Positions 20,816 to 31,180 of a stretch of DNA of 64,000 nt are shown piece by piece. The stretch's first letter is position 1, and each line of letters opens with the position of its first letter. The notes under the pieces were generated by a model. That model did no database searches, was not told the DNA's origin, and saw only the letters and a list, made by a program, of their open reading frames with translations. Source of the DNA: Diphasiastrum complanatum (lineage: Eukaryota > Streptophyta > Lycopodiopsida > Lycopodiales > Lycopodiaceae). The stretch lies in assembly GCA_029204225.1 (NCBI GenBank), contig CM055097.1, positions 51,800,996 through 51,864,995 of the forward strand, given 5' to 3'. The position numbers and the translations under genes are program-made.

Positions 20816-22020
20816 TGAAGTGGATGATGAACTATCGGATGTTGCGTTATTTTATGTTGAAGCAGTACCTGAGTGGATAGTAGATATTGTTGAATATCTA
20901 ATGTTAGGTCAACCTAACAACTCTCTGACAAAAGTACAAAAGAAACAATTGATTGTTAAGGCACAATCTTATCGATTGATTGCAAGCCAATTGTATAATC
21001 GTAGAATGGATGATATTTTATGAAGATGTGTGTTGCCACATGAAGTACTTGATCTGATCATGTTTTCACATGATGGGATGGGAGGTGGACATTTTTCAAC
21101 TAATATCATTGCTTGAAAGCTTTTACAATCAGAGTGTTGGTGGCCTACACTTAATGAAGATGTATGTCAATGAGCACGTCATCCTACGAAGGAGAATTAT
21201 TAACCTTTGCATCTAATTCTATCACAAGCACCATTTGAAAAATGGGGACTTGACTATGTTGGTCCTATTCATCTTGTGGCAAAAGAATCTCAAGTTATGT
21301 ATATCATAGTAGCAACAGATTATATAAGCAAAGGTAGTTCGCGTTGTCGATGCAAAGTCTACGACTAAGTTCTTAAACAAGAATATCATTATTAGATTTG
21401 GATGTCCTATCGAGATCTTACGTGAACGTGGAACACATTTTGTCAATGAAACATTCAAGTGTTTGTTGGAAGACTTTTTCGTTATACATTGGGTTAGTAC
21501 TTTGTATTATCCAAGGGGTAATAGACAAGCTAAATCTACTCTTTGCAATATTATGACAAAAATAGTTGAAGCAAGCCATTTTGATTGGGAACACAAACTT
21601 CATGCAGCGTTATGGGCATTCAGAACAACTTATAAAGACAACATGAATCAGACACCATTTCAACTTATCTGTGGTCAAGATGCAATTATGCCAATCAAAT
21701 TTTTGGTACCATCCTTACGCATAGCAACAACAAAATGGTTGGGTGATGCGAAATCTTTACAAATGCATCGTGAGGCTTTGCAAAAACTTTGTGAAACCGG
21801 ATTGATGACATTCCATGCACTAGCAACAGAGAAAGCTTGTCGCAAGGCATGGTACGATTGCTGATTACACAAAAAAGATCTGAAAGAAGGAGATCTAGCA
21901 TTGATGTATAAGACGAAATTGATCAAAGGGAATTTGAAATTTATAGGTGAAGGACCATACAAAGTGAAAGAAATATTGTCCTATGGAGTAGTTATTTTGG
22001 AACACCTGGATGGAAGATGA
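20816..22020 (+). pseudogene. Gypsy integrase, broken, catalytic Glu changed
   Basis: It contains the spacer DELSDVALFYVEAVPEW, an HHCC zinc-binding region starting near HDGMGGGHFST (21070-21100) with stops in it, the core with GLDYVGPIH (near 21250) and the second-Asp region, then LEDFFVIHWVSTLYYP. Where the third catalytic residue belongs (GNGQAE in the 38817 copy) this copy reads GNRQAK, with Lys at 21532-21534. The C-terminal part includes AWYDC, then ALMYKTKLIK near 21900. At least four stops or shifts are present. Confidence 0.82.
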
Positions 22021-22764
22021 TTTGACACCCCAGTGAATGGTAGCCGACTATGCAAGTTTTGTTAGCCAATTCTGGTAACCAATTCAACTAGCATGATAAA
22101 AAATCTCTTCAAATTTTGCTTTTGTTATTATACACTACTTGTTGATTATTGTTTTTGAAAAGACAATTAAAAAAAATAATGAGCAAAAGTCAAAAAAGTC
22201 ATTAGATAAAAAAAAGATGAAGTATTTTCAAAAATCAAATTTTGATGGAAAATGACTTGAAAAATGACTTTTTGAGTCAAATCTTGTACAAAGGGAGATA
22301 GGAATATTTGTTGAGTTGTCAAATCATACATCCAACTCATATTTACCTGTATGGGTGAAGGTTATCTTGCAAAATAAGTATCTGTTTTGAAATCAGACGA
22401 GAGTTTAGAAGCTTACCACTTTGAGAACCTTCGTTGAGCATGATAACTTGATTATGGACCTTCACTGGCCTGACAGATGGATTCAGAATGCCAAAATTAG
22501 GTTGGGGACATAGGTTCAGATCCTGAAATTTTTTTATTAAATGCAGTACCTAGGCGAAAGATGCACTTAGGTGAGAGTTGACCTTTAGAACTTTCGCCGA
22601 GCTACACCATTGGTCAGGAATCTTCGCCGAAAATTTTGGAAGTTATTTTTACAATACTGAACATGCCTGCAAAGTTTTGTCTAGAACTCATTAGCCAAAC
22701 TCTTTCACACAACTTTCTAATACACTCTCGAGCTCTTTACTTCTAGTTTCTACCAATTGCCATC
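22021..22764 (+). other. Untranslated region after integrase
   Basis: No domain is seen. It carries repeated phrases of the type AACCTTCGTTGAGC, ACTTTCGCCGAGC and ATCTTCGCCGAAA (about 22430-22630), which also occur in the matching region 40080-40440. Its last 120 bp resemble the bases before the extra frame at 40677. Confidence 0.6.
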
Positions 22765-23060
22765 ATGTCTTCCAATGATACCAGTATATCACCTCGATTT
22801 GTGGTTAAACATGATGTTCCAACTGCAACGGACATCATGTCACTTCCTAGCACAAGTAGAGTGGCTGAATGGATGAACCTTGTTGTGAGCCCTTGCTCAC
22901 AACAATGGCGATCTATGAGCGTGCCTTTTCTGATAAAATCAATATGGGATTTAGTAATTGGGATGAGGCCAAGTCTAAGTTTTATATCAACTTCTAGGGA
23001 GTCACCCACAAGGTGCGGGTTATTGATGTCGTCCTTGCTGTCGGGGAATGATTTTTGGCG
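22765..23060 (+). pseudogene. Extra open frame after gypsy integrase, truncated copy
   Basis: It begins at ATG 22765 (MSSNDTSISPRFVVKHDVPTA), matching the longer copy at 40677 (TSQSPRYTIHRDVPSATDIM). A one-base shift near 22884 moves the rest to the next frame, where NWDEAKSKFYINF, a stop, then GVTHKV parallels STWKEEKSKYYITFQGATHKV of the other copy. It is cut at about 23050-23060 by a copia LTR. The function is not known. It sits where Athila-type elements carry an env-like or accessory frame. Confidence 0.65.
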
Positions 23061-23069
23061 AACTTCTTG

Positions 23070-23568
23070 AGGTGAGCTTTTTCATGTTCGAAGCGAGCTT
23101 TTTTGCGTTCAAATCACACCCCTATATTGTTATAGTATCCTATAGTGGAATGTTCAAGTCATAAAGGTAATAACAATAATTCATGCAACTAACCATATTT
23201 ATGAAATTAGAGATTTTTCTAATGAATATATTAGTTCTATTGCATCAACTTTTAGCTCTTTTACAAGAACTTTATTGATGTGGCAAGACAAAGGAGAAGT
23301 GATGTATGTTGAAGAGACAAAATGGCAAAAAAACATTGATTTACTGGTGTGATGCATTATTGACACAAAGAACAATAGTGGAAGTTAGGGAGTTGGAAGA
23401 GAGTAGCCTTGCTATCGCTTATACTCTTTGTATTATGAGAATCCCAAGAAAAATTGTAAATGAATATTGGAAAAGTGGTTATTGTTCCTACAGGAAGGAC
23501 TTCACACCTCAAGCATTCAAGCCAATGATCTTGGAGTTTAGATCCACTTAGGATCTGTATTTTTCACA
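23070..23568 (+). repeat. 5' LTR of copia element 3 (left edge not located)
   Basis: It ends GTATTTTTCACA at 23568, directly before a primer site. The left edge lies somewhere after the gypsy frame ends near 23060. No second LTR is present because the element is truncated on the right, so the boundary is approximate. Confidence 0.55.
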
Positions 23569-23580
23569 TGGTATCAGAGC
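23569..23580 (+). other. Primer binding site, initiator tRNA-Met type
   Basis: TGGTATCAGAGC, the exact copia consensus, directly after the LTR end CACA. Confidence 0.9.
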
Positions 23581-24740
23581 TGGTTGGCTTCTATTTACAG
23601 TAAGTATTCCATTTTTGGTGATATTTGGATGTTTGATCAAGTTCTAGCATGATTTTGCATTGCTTTGTTGATCAAATCTTACTAACCTTTGTTTTGTGAG
23701 TTGAACTTGTGGATCAAAAGCATATTTCAGGTCTATTGAAGATCAGAGGCTGAAAAGAAACTATTTTGGATCAGATCATAACACCTAATCATTTGTGATT
23801 GTGAGGCTTGTGCATATTCAATACTAACAATGTTCTTTTCAATCCTATTGTTGACAATCTCCATTCTTGGATGAACACTCTCCTTAAGTGGATGAAACTT
23901 CTCCTTAAGTGGATGACAAATGCTCTTTTGAGTGAGTTGTAATTCTCCTAAAGGCTGAGCAAAGCTCCCATTTGGATGAAAGATCCCCTTTTTTGGGTGA
24001 ACATATTGTAAGCTCCATTGTGAAGAGCATATTGTAAAGATTGTCATCAATTTTGGCATAAATTTTGGTGTACTTTGTTGAGCATGTAAGTAACTCTCCT
24101 TATGTAATTTGATTGGAGCATTTGCTGGAAGGTGTTAACCATTATGCAAGTGTGTTTTCAGGTTCTTAACAGGTTGAGGAACATTCTCATGTGAAGTGAT
24201 CTTAGATCTACATCTAAACACCAAGATTTGACAAGATAGTGAAGCTAGTCTTGTGATTCACTAAGTGTGCTCATTCATTCACCTCTAAATCTTGTATTTA
24301 TCACTTGCTGGAGTTTATAAACTTTTAGAAGTGTGGTTTACATGTGGTTTTACAGGTTGAATCAATATCTTAGTGTGTTGATCATATGTTGATCAAGTTT
24401 GTTCATTACTAGGTAATCTTGGCATCCTAGTTTTGGGTATTTTCTAAGAATGCAAGTAACTCTTCACACCATAACTTGATTTGGTCACTTGCTGGAAAGT
24501 TTGAGAGCTTAAGCAAGAGTGTGTTCAGGTTGGTTTGATTTTGTAATCCATTCTTAGTGTGTGCAAAGTGTTGCATGTGTTTCAATCTTCCTTTCTATGC
24601 TTGGAAACCATCTAGGTTCAAGATAGAAGTGTTTTAGGGTCCTAAATCTTCATAGATCTCTTTATCTATCATTTGTTGAGAGAAAAGTGAGTGCTAAGTG
24701 CTTTAGGACAGAACCTAAAAGTTGAAGAAACATTAGAATC
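23581..24740 (+). other. Untranslated leader of copia element 3
   Basis: About 1.16 kb without a domain. Phrases such as CACTTGCTGGA recur (about 24304, 24484; variant near 24122), so part of the leader is built from diverged tandem copies of about 180 bp. Gag starts at its end. Confidence 0.6.
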
Positions 24741-26225
24741 ATGGCTTCCAATGGTGGGATCATGCTAGAGTCTAGTGAAAGGTTGAGTTCATCAAACTAC
24801 TCTACTTGGAAAGTGAGGATGGAGTCCTTACTTGAGTTGAATGAACTCATGGACATAGTTGCAGAAATTGAAGAGAGACCTCTCACACTTCAAGAGCAAC
24901 AAAGGTTTGATAAGAAGGCCAAAAGGGCTCTTCATATCATTAAAATGAATGTTACAAATGAACTTCTCAAGGAAGTTGGAAAGTGTCAAAGTGCAAGTGA
25001 GGCATGGAATGCCTTAAAGAAGCTCTTTGAATCAAAGTCCACATCTAGGGTATTGACCCTAAGGAGACAAATATTTTCTAGTAGGCAAAGAGAGGGTGAA
25101 AGTGCTCATGCATTTATCTTGAGAGTTAAGTCCCTAAGTGATGATTTAGCATGCATTGATGAGAACATAAAAGATGGTGAAATAGTCCAAGTTATGTTGA
25201 ATGGTTTGCTAAATGAACATGCTAACCTTGTGCAAAGTTTTGCCATTCAAAGAGTCTTGCCAAGTGTGGTTGACTTGCAAGAAATCTTATTGGCTGAAGA
25301 ACATAGGTTGCAATCAAAGCTTGATGGTGCATCCTTGCAAGGTGGAGGTGAAGAGGCTTTCTTCACAAAAGGCAAATTCAAGGGCAAAGGTAAAGGCAAA
25401 GGGAAATGGTCCAAAGGTGGTAACTTTGATCATGATGATCACTCTTCCTCTTCCTCTTCTACTAAGAACAATAAGTCAAAGTTCAAGTGCTTTTATTGTG
25501 GGATAAAAGGTCATTTTGCAAATGAATGTTATAAGAAGAAAAGAGAGCAAGGAGAGAGGCAAGGAAATCTTACAATAGATGAGGAAGAACATAACACATG
25601 TGAATCACTTGTTATGACTTCAAGTTTGTTAGCCAACATAGATGATAATGATCCTTGGTGGATTGATAGTGGAGCCTCATCTCACATGACAAGACATAAG
25701 GAATACTTTACATCCTTATTGTCTTATGAGGGAGAAGGTAACATCATCTACACTGCAAATGATGGTCAATGTGACATCAAAGGCATAGGCACTATTCCTA
25801 TTTCCCTTTCAACAAATAGGAAAGCAAATCTTGAAAATGTCTTGTACATTCCTTCAATCACTAAGAATTTGCTTAGTGTAAGTCAAATGATTGACAAAGG
25901 ACTTGATGTGGAGTTCATTGGAGATGCATGTTTGATAAGTAAATGTGGATCCTTGATTGCTCAAGGTAGGAGGCATGGTAAACTTTTCAAGCTTGATGCA
26001 TGTGTGATCTCTAATCATGAAGGATGTATGGCTAGGGAGCAATTGACAAACCAAGAAGTTTGGCACAAGAGGTTGGGCCATCCCAACTTCAAATCTTTGG
26101 AGGTAATGGCAAAGAAAGAGCTTGTTCTTGGTCTCCCTAAAAGTCTTGTTGCAAACAATAGTGTTTGTGAACATTGTGCCTTGTCCAAATCTCATAGACT
26201 TGCTTATTCTAGATCTACTTCTATA
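24741..26225 (+). pseudogene. Copia gag, protease and pre-integrase, truncated
   Basis: One unbroken frame from ATG 24741. Gag occupies about residues 1-190 (SSNYSTWKVRMESL, LVQSFAIQ). A basic glycine/lysine-rich stretch is followed by the zinc knuckle CFYCGIKGHFANEC near 25488-25530, then protease WWIDSGASSHMT near 25657, then the pre-integrase zinc region (WHKRLGHPNFKSLE, CEHCALSKSHR). The sense is lost at about 26225, where the sequence becomes reverse-strand gypsy. Integrase, RT, RNase H and the 3' LTR are absent. Gag is closely related to that of the nested element at 31181. The frame itself shows no lesion before the break. Confidence 0.88.
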
Positions 26226-27255
26226 CTTTTGTCAGGGAGACATTTGGTTGTCCTAGCATCAGGTGCTCAACAATATCTGCTGCTCACTCAGGTACTGCTT
26301 CAACATAGAATAACACAGTATCTGGTAGTTCATCATCCACTTTAGTGTTAACTGGTGCAGATTTGATTCGTGAAACGTGATCGGCTAGATAATGTTGTTT
26401 TCCCTTTCGAACTACAATTCGAAAGTCAAATTCATTCAATAACAATAACCATCTTGCAATACATCTAGTATTGCACGTCTTGTTTACCAAGTAAAGTAAC
26501 GGTTGATGATCCGTATAAAATGCAAAGTGCGTTTCCATGAGGTAGTGACGAAATTTTTTAACAGAAAAAATCATGGCCAATGCCTCACGTTCTGTTGTTG
26601 AATAATTCTTTTCTGGATCTGTAAGTTGTTTGCTTGCAAATCGTATAGGATAATCCTTCTTATAGTCACCTGGCTGCGTCAAAACTGATCCAATGGCGTA
26701 TTTTGAAGCATTCGTATGAACATGAAATTCTATCGTCCAATCTGGAGAACGCAGTATTGGTGCTGAAGTTAATGCTTATTTTAATTTTTCAAAGGCTTCT
26801 AACGCTTCTACTGTCCAAATAGGAACAATAGTCAGTTTGTATATAAGTCGTGCTAAATCCGCAAAGAAGATAATAAAGATTCGATAGTAGTTCGCATGAC
26901 CCATAAACACGTGAACTCCACGAATTGTTGCTGGCGGTGGCAATTCCACAATAACTTGAAATAATTTGTGGCAATACCATGTCTTGATATCACATGTCCA
27001 AGCACAACTCTGTGGGAAACCCATATCTGACATTTTTCTGGATTAAGAGAAATATGATATTTGCGACATCTTTCAAATACTTTTTCCAATTGATCCAGGT
27101 GGTCTATATCTGTACTATGAACTCCCAAGTCGTCCAATTAAATTTCAAGGAATTTTTGCAGATAATCTTTAAAAGCAAATTGCATTACTCTTTGGAATGA
27201 ACTTGGTGCATTATAGAGTCCAAACGACATTACTTTGTAAGCATAGGTGCCCCAT
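26226..27255 (-). pseudogene. Gypsy RT C-terminal half and RNase H on the minus strand
   Basis: The minus-strand sense runs from RT (SFGLYNAPSSFQRVMQ, then the catalytic motif with the Tyr codon turned to a stop at 27138-27140 before LDDLG) through the thumb (27137-26853), connection (KLTIVPIWTVEALEAFEK), RNase H (26682-26284: FASKQLTDPEKNYSTTEREALAM, FYTDHQPLLYLV, KGKQHYLADHVSR) to YVEAVPE and a few more residues, ending at about 26226. The RT N-terminal half of the same frame lies at 38672-38816, beyond copia element 4. Same family as 19700-20815. Confidence 0.85.
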
Positions 27256-27260
27256 TCTGT

Positions 27261-27450
27261 ACTTAAAATTTGCTTTGAACAAGAACACAGATCATGCTAC
27301 ATAGTAACACAGACAGAAAACACTCTCCACAGCAAGCTCACATAGCAATTGTATTTCTCATCAACTTGCCTCGTGGCAAGGCCAATTGATCCTTATCAAC
27401 TGGTAGGACCCACAATACCGTAACACAGTGATTCTACTTTAATTCTAACT
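27261..27450 (-). repeat. 3' LTR of copia element 4, internally deleted
   Basis: Matches the LTR at 38412-38666 at both ends but lacks about 65 bp of the middle (sequence after TGTATTTCTCA). The edge at 27261 follows TSD TCTGT, and the edge at 27450 abuts the polypurine tract. Confidence 0.9.
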
Positions 27451-27459
27451 CTCTCCCTT
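27451..27459 (-). other. Polypurine tract of copia element 4
   Basis: AAGGGAGAG on the minus strand directly before the 3' LTR. Confidence 0.8.
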
Positions 27460-27507
27460 AAAGTAGAGTCTACTTTTCATACAGTCATATACATATCTTT
27501 AAAGTCA

Positions 27508-29929
27508 TCAAACTTTAAGTACAAAAAGCTTTGATCTAAACTTATCAAACTTTTCTCCAACAAGTGGCTTAGTGAAAATATCAGCTAGTTGTTCTTCTGT
27601 GCTACAATGAACAAAATGAATTTCACAACTCAGCAGCCTCTCACGTATAAAGTGATACTGAATCTCAATGTGTTTAGTTCTCGCATGGAACACTGGATTC
27701 TTTGCTAGCTGAATGCCACTCTGACTGTCGCTATGTAATGTCGTGAGATTTTTCTGCTTCATGCCAATTTCTTCCAAGATTTGTCTCAACCATATAGCTT
27801 CATGTGCTGCACTACACATTGTCTTATACTCTGCTTCTGTGGTGGATAGAGCAATTGTACTTTGCTTCTTACTGGACCAGGAAAAACAACTACTACAAAA
27901 CTGGAATACATACCCTGTGGTGGATCTACGATCATCATAGTCACCTCCCCAATCCGCATCCACATAACCACACAACTCAGGTAACCCACCATGCTTCTGG
28001 TAAATCAAGCCATAATCTGAAGTGCCTTTCACATAACACAAAATGCGTTTAGCTGCCTTCCAATGCATTTTCGTAGGTGCTGCCATAAACTGACTTACAA
28101 TGCCAACCGCATAGCATATATCTGGTCTAGTCGTGGTAAGGTAAATCAAGCTCCCTACTAATTGCCTATACAGTGTAGCATCAAATAACTGTGACTCATC
28201 AAGCTTAGAAAGCTTTTTATCTGGCTCAATAGGAGTATTTACTGGTTTGCAATCCTGCAATCTAAACTTGTGCAACAACTCTTTGACATACTTCACCTGT
28301 GTTAAACCCACTTTGTGTCCTTTTTGCCACACCTCTACTCCAAGGCAACAATGATCAGACTAAGATCTGTCATCTCGAATTGTTCCATGTGGTCTTTCTT
28401 GATCATATCTATCATCTCTTGATTATTTCCCATAATAATAAAGTCATCAACATAAAGAGCAATCAAAGCAACCATACCATCAAAGCATAAGACATATAGA
28501 TTTGGATCAGAGTGTGTTCTCACCATCCACTTTGAACTAAAGTAGGCATCAATCCTGCTATACTACACACGTGGTGCCTGTTTAAGACCATAAAGTGTTT
28601 TCTTCAAGCGACATACTTTATTTTCTTGTCCATTTGTTACGAAGCCTTCAAGTTGATCCGTGAACACCTCTTCTTCTAAGTCACCATTTAGAAAAGCAGA
28701 TTTCACATCCATCTGATGCAAAGGCCAACCAAAATGTAAAGCTAAAGCAACAAGTAGACGTAGAGTATTCCACTTACATATTGGCACAAAGGTCTCCTCA
28801 TAGTCAATGCCTTTACTTTGTGCATACCCTTTGATCACCAATCTTGCCTTGTGCTTTGCTATACTTCCATCTGCATGGTACTTAGTTCTGTATACCCATT
28901 TGCAACCAATGGATTTCTTGCCAACTGGTGGTTCTACTAAGTCCCATGTGCTATGCTTAGCAATTGACTCCATATCCTCTCCCATGGCCTTGACCCAAAT
29001 GCCATCATCCTTCGCTTCACCATAAGTCGAAGGTTCTTTGCTTTGAATAATGCTAGATAGGAGAGCATAATTTGCTTCATACCTTTCAGGTTGTGTCTTC
29101 TCTCTTGTTGATCTTTGTAGCTCTCCCTGGATAGATGATCCTGAAAAGTCATCCATGTCGCGGCTCTCAACAATATCTCAAACCACTTAGGGAGCTTCCT
29201 GTCAGGTGATCGGCTTCCTGGTGAAAATGTATCCCACAGTACATCCTTCTCCTTGCGTTTGTCACCTACAACTTCAATCCTTCTTGCACCCAAAAGTTTA
29301 TCTCTACCTCTCCAACCTATTTTTTGGGGTTGAGTGGTAGTATCTTGAGATGTATCCTCATGTTCATCACTTGGAAGGTCAATGAATGGATCGTCATCAG
29401 ATGGTATCCTCACTATACCATCTTTTCCACTGGATGTATCTATCTTCTCAGCATCCTCATCTTCATACATCTTGGATTCATCAAAAATAACATCACACTT
29501 ACATGGATTTTGCTTTCCACTGGATCAAAACATCTATAGCCCTTCACACGATCATCATATCCTAGGAATATACACTTGATAGCTTTTACATCAAGTTTAC
29601 GTCTCTCTTCCTAAGGAATGTGTACAAAGGCCTTACATCCAAAGATTCGCAAGTGGTTCACCTTTGGTTTCTTCTTCGTGAATGCTTCCTCAGGTGTTAT
29701 CTTTGGTATGGCAATGGTAGGACTTATATTTTGAAGATAGACTGCCATAGTACATGCTTCTGACCAAAAATCTTTTGGCAGTTTCATCTTAGCTAGCATA
29801 GATCTGGCACTTTCTACAATCGTACGATTCTTGCGCTTAGCTACACCATTGAGAGCAGGAGTATGAGCTTGCGTAAATTGTCTTTTAATCCCACATTGAT
29901 CACAAAGATCATTGAAGTCATTAGGCTTG
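27508..29929 (-). pseudogene. Copia integrase (C-terminal part), RT and RNase H of element 4
   Basis: Minus strand. 29943-29611 is the second half of the integrase core and C-terminal domain (CGIKRQFTQAHTPALNGVAKRKNRT: the catalytic Glu of the usual VAERKN is Lys here). Frames 29470-28563 hold the linker and RT N-terminal half (CKWVYRTKYHADGS, HQMDVKSAFLNGDLEEEV). 28526-28335 has the catalytic LYVDDFIIMG at about 28441-28470. 28332-27508 is the RT end and RNase H (YADADWG-type site reading YVDADWGGDYDDRRS, STTEAEY, HARTKHIEIQYHFIRERL, DIFTKPL). Frameshifts near 29130, 28560 and 28335 and a stop near 29615 break it. It connects across the nested element to 35386-37107. Confidence 0.9.
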
Positions 29930-30579
29930 TGTGAAAGATTCAACTAGTTTCATCACATTTTGCAATATTTCCATATTTGGCATATTGAGGCCAAAACTTG
30001 TTTTAGACTTAGAGGTTGACTTTTCAAACTTCATTAGTCTAAATTTCATTTGAATATACACTTTTTGAAAGTGTGGGAAAGATCTAATGTGAGTTTGAGT
30101 AGATTCAATTTGAATAAGTTGGGTACATTGAATCTAGACCCAAGATTAGTAGGGTTAGCATTTTGGTGGGAAAGCCAAGTGGCCAAATAGGGTTTGGACC
30201 TGCTATAAAAGGATGTAACTCATGGAGAGAGTTATCTTCTCTCTTCTCTATCTCATTTCATTCTTATACATGGTTTTCTTGGGTTCTACTATCCATTGGT
30301 GCACTATCTTGGTGATTGCTTGCAATTCTATTTGTAGAATGATCTATGTTTGCTATTTTTGGATCCACACGTGTGAAATTTAGTAGCTTGCTGGTTTTGT
30401 ATGGACAGCAATAGTACATAATCATTTCATTCAAGTTTGATCAAGTTCTATTAGTGTTTGCGTCTCAAATTGTGTGTAAATGCTGATTTTTCTACATTGG
30501 TGAGATTGGTAGTGTATTTCTCTTTCTAACCAAAGATCATTCAAGTAGATTGGATCTTAAGGATCTAAAATCTTTCACA
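29930..30579 (+). repeat. 5' LTR of copia element 5
   Basis: TGTGAAAGATTCAAC start, ATCTTTCACA end, 650 bp. It contains GCTATAAAAGGATG near 30202, a good TATA context, and the palindrome CACACGTGTG at 30366-30375. Confidence 0.92.
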
Positions 30580-30591
30580 TGGTATCAGAGC
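30580..30591 (+). other. Primer binding site, initiator tRNA-Met type
   Basis: TGGTATCAGAGC directly after the 5' LTR. Confidence 0.92.
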
Positions 30592-31180
30592 TTGTGTTTC
30601 AGGTTATGAAGGAGGAAATCAGATCTATCAATGATTTGGTGAGGATATCAAGTCTAGCACATGCTAGATAGGATTCTACACCAAAATCGGATTTTTTTGC
30701 TTTTGTAGATTGGATCTTTTGTAGATCAAAACACTAAATAGGTCAATATACATGTTCAATTCCAATTTTTAAATTCACATACTAGATTTGGCTGATTTTT
30801 GGATTATTGGTTCAGCCTAAGTGGTGGCTTATAGATTGCATATCAAATTTTTAGCATTTGCATGTAGATTTGGAATAGTCAATTTTTTGTGATTTTGTCA
30901 TAACCCTAATTTTGATTGGATCTCTAGATAGTGAGGTTGCTGGACTTCATTTGAGTGTGTTTCAATCTTAGGAAGTGGCAAAAGTCATTAGATTGAGGAT
31001 AGATCATAGGTTGATCAAGATTCCATGATTCTATGTGTTGATTTGCTTGGATATGTGCTAGAAGAGAATTTGTGAGATAGTTTCAAATATTGGTGATTTC
31101 TTTTGAAAGCATTTGTTGTTGTTCAAAGGAGTGCTTTGTGCATTGAAGCAGATTGAAAGAGAAGATCAGGTCATTGCTAC
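30592..31180 (+). other. Untranslated leader of copia element 5
   Basis: About 590 bp with no domain, ending at the Gag start codon. It resembles the leader of element 3 only in base composition, as far as can be read. Confidence 0.6.
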
